Shown here: piece after piece, positions 52,143 to 60,022 of the stretch
Position numbering within the stretch: the first letter of the stretch is position 1
Layout: each line of letters opens with the position of its first letter
Translations under genes and position numbers: made by a program
From: G963676655 sp963676655
GTDB taxonomy: Bacteria > Verrucomicrobiota > Lentisphaeria > Victivallales > Victivallaceae
DNA length: 64,000 nucleotides
Direction: 5' to 3'
Assembly: GCA_963676655.2 (NCBI GenBank)
Contig: CAXXKX010000001.1
Coordinates: forward strand, 1 to 64,000
Notes under the pieces: model-generated
What the model saw: only the letters and a program-made list of their open reading frames with translations
The model's database searches: none
Told to the model about the DNA's origin: nothing

Positions 52143-52744
52143 ATTTTGGTTCCTTGTTGATAAATATTTTTTTCTTTCAATTCTATAATATCAGCTTTAC
52201 TGTGAGCCTGTATTGAAGTTAAATTCAGTTTGGCAATAATGAAGTATTTATTGTATGGAGGCACTTTGTCAGGAGGCAGATGCTTGACGAAAGCAAGATT
52301 TTTGCTAATAAAAGTGGAATTGCCCGGGTTCAAGACCAATTCAAACCTTCTAACCGGTTTTTTTAGTTCAGGCACGACATGGGTCCATTCGGACGCGACA
52401 AATTTTTTCAGATCTTTTTCCCATTTGCGATAATAAATCTGTAAATTGTCCGGGTCGTTCATAAACCATTCATCGATCCGCAGCGGTTTGTTACCGACAT
52501 TGGTTAATTTGTATCTCAGCTCGGCATCATAACCCGGGTGAAAGGAACGCCTGGTTGAAACCAGACGAAGCTGAATATGATATCCCTGGATTTTGGAAAA
52601 TTTCCGGTGGGATGAATCTCCGTGCACCTTGGATTTCTTCATATATTTGGCTGGAGGTTCAGTCGTGCAGGATGCACATAAGAAAACAGCTGCTGTCACA
52701 CCAAGCAGAAACTCGAGTCTGAAATGTTTTATTTTAGAAAACAT
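52139..52744 (-). CDS. Lipoprotein of unknown function
   Basis: A 201-residue lipoprotein with signal peptide FLLGVTAAVFLCAS and lipobox CAS-C (Cys27). The mature part reads like a beta-sandwich (FHPGYDAELRYKLTNVGNKPLRIDEW, FELVLNPGNSTFISKNL), reminiscent of immunoglobulin-like or BsuPI domains; this is inference. It is coupled to the downstream lipoprotein gene by a 4-bp overlap and lies 3 bp from the small membrane protein gene, so the three genes probably form one operon. Confidence 0.75.
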   Translation of the reverse strand: MFSKIKHFRLEFLLGVTAAVFLCASCTTEPPAKYMKKSKVHGDSSHRKFSKIQGYHIQLRLVSTRRSFHPGYDAELRYKLTNVGNKPLRIDEWFMNDPDNLQIYYRKWEKDLKKFVASEWTHVVPELKKPVRRFELVLNPGNSTFISKNLAFVKHLPPDKVPPYNKYFIIAKLNLTSIQAHSKADIIELKEKNIYQQGTKI

Positions 52745-52747
52745 AGA

Positions 52748-53068
52748 TCAATGATAACCTTTTCTCTGCTTTTTGCCGCGTCCGGAGTTTTGCTTGAAAA
52801 CATAGATTGTAATCAAAATAATTCCGGCAGACATAATCATAAAACTCATATCAGAACGAAAAATCTGAGCGGTATCCCAGGGAGGATTCTTTAATATTTC
52901 AACATTTAGAAAGTTACAAATGTTGAGGCCCAAAGCATATATGCCAACCCAAATGACACTAACGATCGAGGACCCGATAACTGAAACCAGGTTATCAGAG
53001 AGCCAGACCGACAATTTTTTCGCCGGAAAATTTGTATAAGTAGTTCCTAGCGTCATTCTTTTTGGCAT
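52748..53068 (-). CDS. Small membrane protein of unknown function
   Basis: A 106-residue protein with two predicted membrane segments (about residues 30-50 VIGSSIVSVIWVGIYALGL and 74-94 FMIMSAGIILITIYVF) and a basic C-terminus. No family is recognised. It is the first gene of a three-gene minus-strand operon with two lipoproteins. Confidence 0.6.
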   Translation of the reverse strand: MPKRMTLGTTYTNFPAKKLSVWLSDNLVSVIGSSIVSVIWVGIYALGLNICNFLNVEILKNPPWDTAQIFRSDMSFMIMSAGIILITIYVFKQNSGRGKKQRKGYH

Positions 53069-53449
53069 AACACAACTCCGTCATTATAATGTTTATTACA
53101 TAAAGATAAAATAATATCATTTAGTGCAAATGTAAATAGCTCTAACAGAATTTTTACAAAAATTCCTGTTTCTGCCGTTAATATTGACCTATATAGACAG
53201 TGAGTAGTAAACAATGGTAACCTTCAGTAATTATAAATCGCAATAACTTGCGGTCTTGTAATCCAATTTTATGATTCAACTCTTTCACTGTTACCTGGTT
53301 TGCGTCTTTTGGGGGTGAGGGTGCTGATGATAGAATGTACTGCCTATTGCATCTGACTCCAGGCCGCAGTTCTTGATTCAAGGTTTAAGTTGTTTGTTTT
53401 TAATGTTTTATATTTTTTTTATAAAGTAGTTGCTGATTATTTATTCTAG
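53069..53449. other. Intergenic region without recognisable features
   Basis: A 380 bp stretch between the small membrane protein gene and the second IS element. It contains short open frames of no recognised family and no hairpin, terminator or repeat strong enough to report. The left copy of the target duplication, TATTCTAG, ends it at 53442-53449. Confidence 0.4.
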
Positions 53450-55153
53450 GAACGGTGTCCGGCTTTTAGGTTCGTATTGAGAATTTATCACATTGTAGAG
53501 TGGCGCGTAATGGGCCGCTATCGAATCTTAACTCCATTTTCCTTCTGGTTGAATCCGTGAAAACCGGTAGTAAAATACGATTTTTCGTTGAGGGTGAGTT
53601 GCGTTTGACCTCATTCCAGGGGCCTTATACGTAAGTTTTGGGGCGTTGTAAAGCGCGTTCAAGCATAAAAATGCCTTTTGAAGTCACTCTGGCACAACAG
53701 CCATTGATGGCTGGTTTCAGGTCGTTCTCGACTGCAGGTTTTTATTGGTAAAATATTGTTATTCAGATTGTTATGCATTTATTTAATGCTATATTATTAT
53801 AGTGCGAAGGGCATTTTAATCTTAACAATGGAGTTTAATAATATGTTTGCAGGAATTGAAAAAATGACAGAAGCGGATATTCTGAATGAGTTGATTTTGC
53901 TGGGGGAAAATTACACTCGACACAAGCGCCGCTGCCCCGGCTGCGAAGATGATGATTTGTTTCGCATCAATGTTGCCCGGGTAATTAATCATACCAGGTC
54001 CGGCCGTGAATTTCTCCAGTACGCCATGGATGGGGAGATTGCCGATATGCCGACTTGTCATCGAACATCATATTTTGAAGCCCTGGGTTCAACGCTTCGC
54101 CTTAAATATGTTGAAGATGTTTGCGGAGCCTTACTGAAACTGATAAATGATTATCTTGAGTCTACCGGGACAGATTATCTTGCAGGTTTCCCCGAACTGA
54201 ATAATCGTTTTGTCGGAGCCGGCGACGGGCATTCGATCAAACATGCGACGCATGAAAATAAAATCAACGGGAGTTATCCGGCAATGACCTGCATCTATAT
54301 CCAGAACCTGCGGAACGGCCTGATAGATTTGATGGCGATGGTTACCAATCACCAAAGCTCCAAACCGCACGAATCGCCTGTTTTGAAGAAACACCTTGCT
54401 TCATATGCGGCAAAGCATCAATACATAAGGCCGCTTCTGGTCTATGACCGTGCGCTCGCCGATAAAGAATGCATCTCACTCATGCAGACTGCCGCCGGTA
54501 AGCATCCGTGGTCATTCGTGAGCCGATTAAAGGCGAATATGAAACCGGTTTTTAAACATCGCCAGCAATTTGATAGAAACGATCCGGTGAATGACGGCGT
54601 AAGCGCTTATTACATGATCGGACTTAGTAACGCCGGCACGGTCTGGTTGATTGAATATGTCGACCCGGAAACGAAAATTAAATATTCGTTCATCACCAAT
54701 GATCCGACCTTGAGACCGGGAGTTGTGGCATTCCTTTACAAAATCAGATGGAAACTGGAGAAAGTCTTTGATGTAACAAAAAATAAATTATTTGAACAGA
54801 AAGCCTGGGCTGAATCGTTAACGGCAAAAACAATGCAGGCGAACATGACTGTTTTTACATATAACTTTATAGTACTGCTTGAAGCGGTTATCGGCAACAT
54901 CAGCGGCAGCATCACTAAGAAAGTTGAAAAAAAACGAATTTATTACCTGGCATCAAGGAGCAGAAAAGCCCAAAAACAAGGAAGAAAAGTTGCGACAGTT
55001 GAATTTATAATGCCGCATATGCATCAAATAACCTGTCAATTTATACGATGCATCCGAAGTTGGATCAGGCGGAACTGTCCATTAATAAGCTTCCTGGATG
55101 TATTTAACAAACGCCTGTCAAGTTATATATAAAAACAATCCCGGACACCGTTC
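53450..55153 (+). mobile_element. IS4-family insertion sequence with 8-bp target duplication
   Basis: Terminal inverted repeats GAACGGTGTCCGG (53450-53462) and its complement (55141-55153) bound a single transposase gene. The flanks carry a perfect 8-bp direct duplication, TATTCTAG, at 53442-53449 and 55154-55161. The ~390 bp left end before the gene is non-coding. The duplication indicates a recent, intact insertion. Confidence 0.95.
53843..55132 (+). CDS. IS4-family transposase
   Basis: A transposase of about 429 residues with a CPGC motif near residue 32 and an IS4 DDE fold: first Asp in VGAGDGHSIKH, second Asp in LLVYDRALADK and the Y-(2)-R-(3)-E-(6)-K signature in YKIRWKLEKVFDVTK. The ATG at 53843 has GGAG at 9 bp; an in-frame ATG at 53828 is also possible. 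It lies in an element with intact ends and target duplication, so it is likely active. It belongs to the same group as the transposase at 36858-38120, with low identity. Confidence 0.9.
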   Translation: MFAGIEKMTEADILNELILLGENYTRHKRRCPGCEDDDLFRINVARVINHTRSGREFLQYAMDGEIADMPTCHRTSYFEALGSTLRLKYVEDVCGALLKLINDYLESTGTDYLAGFPELNNRFVGAGDGHSIKHATHENKINGSYPAMTCIYIQNLRNGLIDLMAMVTNHQSSKPHESPVLKKHLASYAAKHQYIRPLLVYDRALADKECISLMQTAAGKHPWSFVSRLKANMKPVFKHRQQFDRNDPVNDGVSAYYMIGLSNAGTVWLIEYVDPETKIKYSFITNDPTLRPGVVAFLYKIRWKLEKVFDVTKNKLFEQKAWAESLTAKTMQANMTVFTYNFIVLLEAVIGNISGSITKKVEKKRIYYLASRSRKAQKQGRKVATVEFIMPHMHQITCQFIRCIRSWIRRNCPLISFLDVFNKRLSSYI

Positions 55154-55393
55154 TATTCTAGATTTGCGGTTGTGTTGAGCAGAGTTGGAGATTATTATAT
55201 TTGTTCTTTGCGGAGCCTCTCTGGTGATAAAAATATCCGGTAATTTATAAATTAAAAAAAATTGTTTCAGTAATCAATCTTTTTTTGTTTCTTGGTTTTA
55301 AAAAAAAGGATTTTGAGTTATATTATTAGTTCGTAGTTAAACTTGAAATATCCAGCTTTTAAGCTGATGATTTAAACCGGAAGTACTGGTAAA

Positions 55394-57295
55394 ATGAGTG
55401 AAGCAATTAAACATGAATGCGGAATAGCCATGATCCGGCTGTTGAAGCCGCTCGATTACTATAAGAAAAAATATGGAACTTTTTTTTATGGTTTGAATAA
55501 ATTATGTCTTTTGATGGAAAAACAGCATAATCGAGGTCAAGATGGTGCCGGAATTGCTTCGATTAAGATGGATATGGCCCCTGGGCATAAGTATATTTCC
55601 ATTGAAAGATCAAATTCCGCCACCCCGATTAAAGATATTTTCGGTACCGTCTCCAAGGAAATTTATGAAGCAGGGAAAGAGAATCCTGAGCTTAGTGACG
55701 ATTTGCAATGGTATAAAAATAACGTCAGGTTTTGCAGTGAATTACTGCTTGGTCACTTGCGATATGGGACTTTCGGGAAAAATTCAATCGAAAGTTGTCA
55801 TCCGTTTTTACGGGAAAATAACTGGATGACCAGAAATCTGGTTATTGCCGGCAACTTCAATCTGACCAATGTTGATGCTCTCTTTAATGTTCTGCTGGGG
55901 ATCGGCCAGCACCCGAAAGAGTACTCTGACACCGTTACGATCCTGGAAAAGATCGGTCATTTTCTTGACGAGGAAAATACTTTGCTGGTCCGCAAATTCA
56001 AGGAACAGGGATATACCAACCGGCAGATATCCCCATTGGTGGCCGAACATCTTGATGTCATGAGGATTTTAAAGAATACCTGCCGCAAATGGGATGGAGG
56101 ATATACCATGTGCGGACTGGTTGGTCATGGTGATGCTTTCGTAATCCGTGATCCTGCTGGTATTCGCCCCTGCTTTTACTATCAGGATGATGAAATTGTT
56201 GCTGTTACTTCAGAAAGGCCGCCAATTCAGACGGCACTCAATGTTCCGTGCGAAGAGGTGAAAGAGTTGCCGCCGGCTCACGCGCTGGTTATCAAAAAGA
56301 ACGGGCAAATCACGATTGATCAATTTACTCAGCCGCTAAAGAAAAAAGCCTGCTCATTTGAGCGGATATATTTTTCACGCGGTTCCGACCAGGATATTTA
56401 TCGCGAGCGTAAACAGCTTGGCAGAAATCTGGTTCCGGCAATTCTGGAAGAGATCAATAACGACATGGACAATACGGTGTTCTCGTTTATTCCCAACACC
56501 GCGGAAACCTGTTTTCTTGGAATGATTGATGAATTAACTGCTTATTGTCAGACCGTACAATTGAAAAAACTGCTCTCAGAAGAAAAAACCTTAACGCCTC
56601 AAGAACTCGAAAAAGTCGTAAAATATGTTCCGAGGTTTGATAAGGTCGCGGTAAAAGATGCCAAATTACGCACCTTTATTTCCGATGACTCGCAAAGAAA
56701 TGAGCTGGCCGCTCACGTTTATGATATTACCTATGGAGTGATCCGCAGGGACACTGACTCTCTGGTTATTATCGATGATTCGATCGTGCGTGGAACTACA
56801 ATGCGTGAAAGTATTTTACGGATATTAGACAGGGTCGGCCCGAAAAAAATTGTTGTTGTTTCATCTGCCCCGCAGATTCGTTATCCTGATTGTTACGGGA
56901 TAGACATGGCCCGTCTCGGCAAATTTATCGCTTTTGAAGCGGCGGTTGAACTGTTGAAGGAGAGTGGGCAGGAAGATTTACTTCAAAAGGTATATCGTGA
57001 AGCCAAAGCGCAGCTTGACCTGCCGATGAGCGACATGGTAAATGTAGTCAAACAAATTTATGACCGGTTTGACTATGAGCAGATTTCAGATAAGATTGCC
57101 CAAATGCTTCGTCCGGACGATATGAAAGCGGAACTTAAGTTTATTTACCAGACGATTGACGGTTTACATCAGGCCTGTCCGGACCATCTCGGCGACTGGT
57201 ATTTCACTGGTGATTATCCTACTCCTGGCGGAAATAAAGTGGTAAATCAGTCCTATGTGAACTATATTGAGGGAAGTAATAAAAGAGCGTATTAA
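55394..57295 (+). CDS. purF: Amidophosphoribosyltransferase (PurF-type)
   Basis: A 633-residue glutamine phosphoribosylpyrophosphate amidotransferase of the long, Bacteroidetes-like type. A short propeptide precedes the catalytic Cys9 (IKHECGIAMIRLL), and the glutaminase domain (KQHNRGQDGAG) is followed by the phosphoribosyltransferase domain with the PRPP loop VIIDDSIVRGTTMR near residue 455. It catalyses the first committed step of purine synthesis. It is ~130 residues longer than E. coli PurF because of insertions and a C-terminal extension, as in Bacteroidetes. It is followed by carA 33 bp downstream on the same strand, linking purine and carbamoyl-phosphate pathways. Confidence 0.9.
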   Translation: MSEAIKHECGIAMIRLLKPLDYYKKKYGTFFYGLNKLCLLMEKQHNRGQDGAGIASIKMDMAPGHKYISIERSNSATPIKDIFGTVSKEIYEAGKENPELSDDLQWYKNNVRFCSELLLGHLRYGTFGKNSIESCHPFLRENNWMTRNLVIAGNFNLTNVDALFNVLLGIGQHPKEYSDTVTILEKIGHFLDEENTLLVRKFKEQGYTNRQISPLVAEHLDVMRILKNTCRKWDGGYTMCGLVGHGDAFVIRDPAGIRPCFYYQDDEIVAVTSERPPIQTALNVPCEEVKELPPAHALVIKKNGQITIDQFTQPLKKKACSFERIYFSRGSDQDIYRERKQLGRNLVPAILEEINNDMDNTVFSFIPNTAETCFLGMIDELTAYCQTVQLKKLLSEEKTLTPQELEKVVKYVPRFDKVAVKDAKLRTFISDDSQRNELAAHVYDITYGVIRRDTDSLVIIDDSIVRGTTMRESILRILDRVGPKKIVVVSSAPQIRYPDCYGIDMARLGKFIAFEAAVELLKESGQEDLLQKVYREAKAQLDLPMSDMVNVVKQIYDRFDYEQISDKIAQMLRPDDMKAELKFIYQTIDGLHQACPDHLGDWYFTGDYPTPGGNKVVNQSYVNYIEGSNKRAY

Positions 57296-57327
57296 AAATA
57301 ATATATTTGGAAGGATGCAAAATTAAT

Positions 57328-58482
57328 ATGAAACACAATTATGACTGGAAAAAACAGCGGGATAAAAAAGCATTTCTGGCGCTTGAAGACGGCACTGTTA
57401 TGCGCGGCTGGTCGGTCGGGGCTCCGATTGATAAGGAAGGCGAAGTGGTTTTCAATACCGGCTTGACCGGGTATCAGGAAATTCTCAGCGATCCGTCCTA
57501 TGCCGGACAGTTCGTTACGATGACTTATCCGGAAATTGGCAACTATGGTATTGCTCCCGAAGATATGGAATCGCGGCAGTTGTTCCTGAACGGATTTATT
57601 GTTCACAACACCAATGAGCCGAGCAACTGGCGTTCCGGGCTTTCGATAAATGAACTGCTTGTGAAGGCGAGTATTCCCGGAATCGCGGGTATCGATACCC
57701 GGGCGCTGACTTCAAAACTGCGCGAATCAGGCACGATGAAGGGCTTTATGCATTGTTCGGATATTGAGATAACTGAAGAAGAGGGTGTCGCCAAGGCCAA
57801 AGCCTGGTGCGGTCTGGATAATCAGGATTATGCCGCTAAAGTTTCATGCAGTGATTTATTTCAATGGGATACCAAGGGTGATTTGACCGCGTCATGGGGC
57901 GTGGCTGATGAACTGCCCCCGGTGGAGTACCGGATCGCGGTTTATGATTTTGGTATCAAATGGAATATTCTGCGCGGTTTGCGGATGCAGGGCATGGAGT
58001 GTACCGTGTTCCCGGCCCAGACTCCGGCGTCGGAACTGCTCAAGATGAAGCCGGACGGCGTCTTTTTCTCAAACGGCCCGGCTGACCCGGCCGCGGTATC
58101 TTACGCGATCAAAGCCGGACAGGATCTGATCGGCAAAGTTCCGATTATGGGAATCTGCCTTGGGCATCAGTTGCTTTCTCTGGCTTGCGGTGCCAGAACT
58201 TATCGTCTGAAGTTCGGACATCACGGTTGTAATCACCCGGTAAAAGATTTGACGACGGATAAAGTTGAAATTACCAGCCAGAACCATAATTTTGCGGTTG
58301 ATATCGATACAATTCCAAGCTGTCTTGAGGTAACCCATATCAACTTGAACGATAATACCGTTGAAGGTATTTCTCATAAAACCGAACCGATGTTCGCGAT
58401 TCAGTACCATCCGGAAGCGGCTCCCGGTCCGCATGACCCGGCTTATCTGTTTGACCGCTTCAAGGAGTTGATCGGCCGCTGA
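57328..58482 (+). CDS. carA: Carbamoyl-phosphate synthase small subunit
   Basis: A 384-residue CarA. N-terminal domain with FLALEDGTVMRG, VFNTGLTGYQEILSDPSYAGQ and GIAGIDTRALT, and a C-terminal class I glutamine amidotransferase domain with the nucleophile Cys277 in MGICLGHQLL and the QYHPEAAPGPHD His/Glu pair. It supplies ammonia to the large subunit for carbamoyl phosphate. The gene carB is not adjacent and is not in the window. ATG 57328 is used; the upstream TTG at 57307 is unlikely. The ribosome site GGAAGGA lies 12 bp upstream, a little far. Confidence 0.9.
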   Translation: MKHNYDWKKQRDKKAFLALEDGTVMRGWSVGAPIDKEGEVVFNTGLTGYQEILSDPSYAGQFVTMTYPEIGNYGIAPEDMESRQLFLNGFIVHNTNEPSNWRSGLSINELLVKASIPGIAGIDTRALTSKLRESGTMKGFMHCSDIEITEEEGVAKAKAWCGLDNQDYAAKVSCSDLFQWDTKGDLTASWGVADELPPVEYRIAVYDFGIKWNILRGLRMQGMECTVFPAQTPASELLKMKPDGVFFSNGPADPAAVSYAIKAGQDLIGKVPIMGICLGHQLLSLACGARTYRLKFGHHGCNHPVKDLTTDKVEITSQNHNFAVDIDTIPSCLEVTHINLNDNTVEGISHKTEPMFAIQYHPEAAPGPHDPAYLFDRFKELIGR

Positions 58483-58503
58483 ACTTAACAGAAGGGGGGC
58501 GTA

Positions 58504-59235
58504 ATGGCTAATGAAGGCTATGATTTCAGGGATCAGGCTGAAGCCGGAACCCTGAAAATGCTTGAAGAGGCTGACGATATGGTCGCTTCAGGTTGTGTCA
58601 GGGTATTGAAAAATCGTACCGGAAGATATGCTCTTGAAGCAATTTTTCTGACGATTTCAACGCTTTGTCTTTTGAACTCATTTCTGCCTTTACCGCTTGG
58701 ACTGTTCGGGGTGATCCCGTATAGTTGGGTCTGGCCCTTGCTTTTGGGCGGTCTGGCTGTTCTGCTGGTTATGCGGGTAGTCAAAAGCTTCATCATAAAA
58801 ATTTACCTGCATAAACGGTCGCAAAGTCTGCTGAAATATCCGGGACTTGAATCCCGGGCGATTGCGATCGAGGACGGAAATACTTTTAAAAAAGTTAAGA
58901 TTCTGACTGAAGACGAAGGTTTTTGTCTGTTTGCTCCGGAACAGCATCAACTGCTGATCGAAGGCATCATGTTCCGTTATATCATTTTTGCGGAAGATGT
59001 GATTTCGATTGAACCGGTTTCCGGTTATGCAATGGGCGGGGCCAGAATCAAATGCATTATGGGCGGAGTCCCGGTGGATTTTGTCATGAGCGTTGCCGGG
59101 CAGGGGCCGGTTACTTCATTGATTGAGGCGTTTAATCCCAAGCACAACGCGTTAGGTTTATCAACCCGGATAAACCAGGCTTTGTTTGGTTTGACGCAGG
59201 AGGCCTATCGCAAGCCGCCCGCAATGCCGGTTTGA
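58504..59235 (+). CDS. Membrane protein of unknown function (paralogue 1)
   Basis: A 243-residue protein with an acidic N-terminus (MLEEADDMVASGCVRV), two membrane segments (about 43-65 AIFLTISTLCLLNSFLPLPLG and 75-98 PLLLGGLAVLLVM) and a C-terminal cytosolic beta-rich domain with EDGNTFKKVKILTEDEGFCLF and LLIEGIMFRYIIFAEDV. It ends in YRKPPAMPV. It is clearly homologous to the next gene, a tandem paralogue, sharing ADDM, EDEG, EGxxxRY and the RKPPAMP end. No known domain is recognised. The ribosome site GAAGGGGGG is strong. Confidence 0.7.
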   Translation: MANEGYDFRDQAEAGTLKMLEEADDMVASGCVRVLKNRTGRYALEAIFLTISTLCLLNSFLPLPLGLFGVIPYSWVWPLLLGGLAVLLVMRVVKSFIIKIYLHKRSQSLLKYPGLESRAIAIEDGNTFKKVKILTEDEGFCLFAPEQHQLLIEGIMFRYIIFAEDVISIEPVSGYAMGGARIKCIMGGVPVDFVMSVAGQGPVTSLIEAFNPKHNALGLSTRINQALFGLTQEAYRKPPAMPV

Positions 59236-59248
59236 TTGGAGTTGTATT

Positions 59249-60022
59249 TTGTCCTATCCCGATTCATATTACAACGAGCAAAATTCGGCAGCGGACTACG
59301 ACGCCAGCAACTTTATGGTTGCGGCTGCTGATAGCACTCGACGAATGCTTGAAAATGCCGATGATATGACGTTCTCCGGCTGTGTGAAGATTACCCGGGA
59401 CGTTAAAAAACGCCGTTATATTGAATATTTTTATCTGATATGTGTATTGGCAGTAATATTGGCCGGTCTTGCTCTGATATGTGTTGGATTAATCGAACGC
59501 AAAATGTTTGTCGTTATTCCTGCCGTGCTGCTTTGTGTGGTTGCGTTGACAATGTGGCCCCTGCTAAAGCGGCTGTTTATGCGCTTTCTTCTTAAAAGGC
59601 GCAAGGGAAGTCTGATTGGAGACTACGGACATCTTCCGTGGATATATGTCAATGTCGAGGACGGAAAAACCTATCAGACATTTAAACTGGTTTCCGAGGA
59701 TGAAGGCGTCTGTATTTTTGATGCCGAAAACCGGCGTATATTGATTGAAGGCGTGATCTACCGTTATATGATATGCGCCGATGATATGAACATGATTCAA
59801 CCGGTAACCAATTACAGTGTGAACGGTACTCTGCTGAATTGCAGGATCGGCGGCAAGGATGTTGAGTTGTATATGACTGCTTTCGGGCAATGCAGTATGC
59901 TGCTGCCCGGACTGCCTGCAAACCGGATAACCCTGGCTAATCGAATCAACTTTACCTTGTTTGGCGCGGTAATGGATGAATATCGTAAACCGCCGGCAAT
60001 GCCAGACCCCAATGAGCAGTAA
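59249..60022 (+). CDS. Membrane protein of unknown function (paralogue 2)
   Basis: A 257-residue paralogue of the preceding gene with the same layout: ADDMTFSGCVKI near residue 35, two membrane segments (about 59-105), a beta-rich C-terminal domain (EDGKTYQTFKLVSEDEGVCIF, ILIEGVIYRYMICADDM) and an end YRKPPAMPDPNEQ. It probably starts with TTG at 59249, seven bases after GGAG. Its 3' end overlaps the start of the 716-residue gene, which opens a frame inside it, so the three genes are coupled. Function is unknown. Confidence 0.7.
   Translation: MSYPDSYYNEQNSAADYDASNFMVAAADSTRRMLENADDMTFSGCVKITRDVKKRRYIEYFYLICVLAVILAGLALICVGLIERKMFVVIPAVLLCVVALTMWPLLKRLFMRFLLKRRKGSLIGDYGHLPWIYVNVEDGKTYQTFKLVSEDEGVCIFDAENRRILIEGVIYRYMICADDMNMIQPVTNYSVNGTLLNCRIGGKDVELYMTAFGQCSMLLPGLPANRITLANRINFTLFGAVMDEYRKPPAMPDPNEQ

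Noticed and set aside
53178..53381. A 67-codon minus-strand frame in the gap before the IS.
   Set aside because: It has no recognisable motif, no clear ribosome site and no neighbouring partner.
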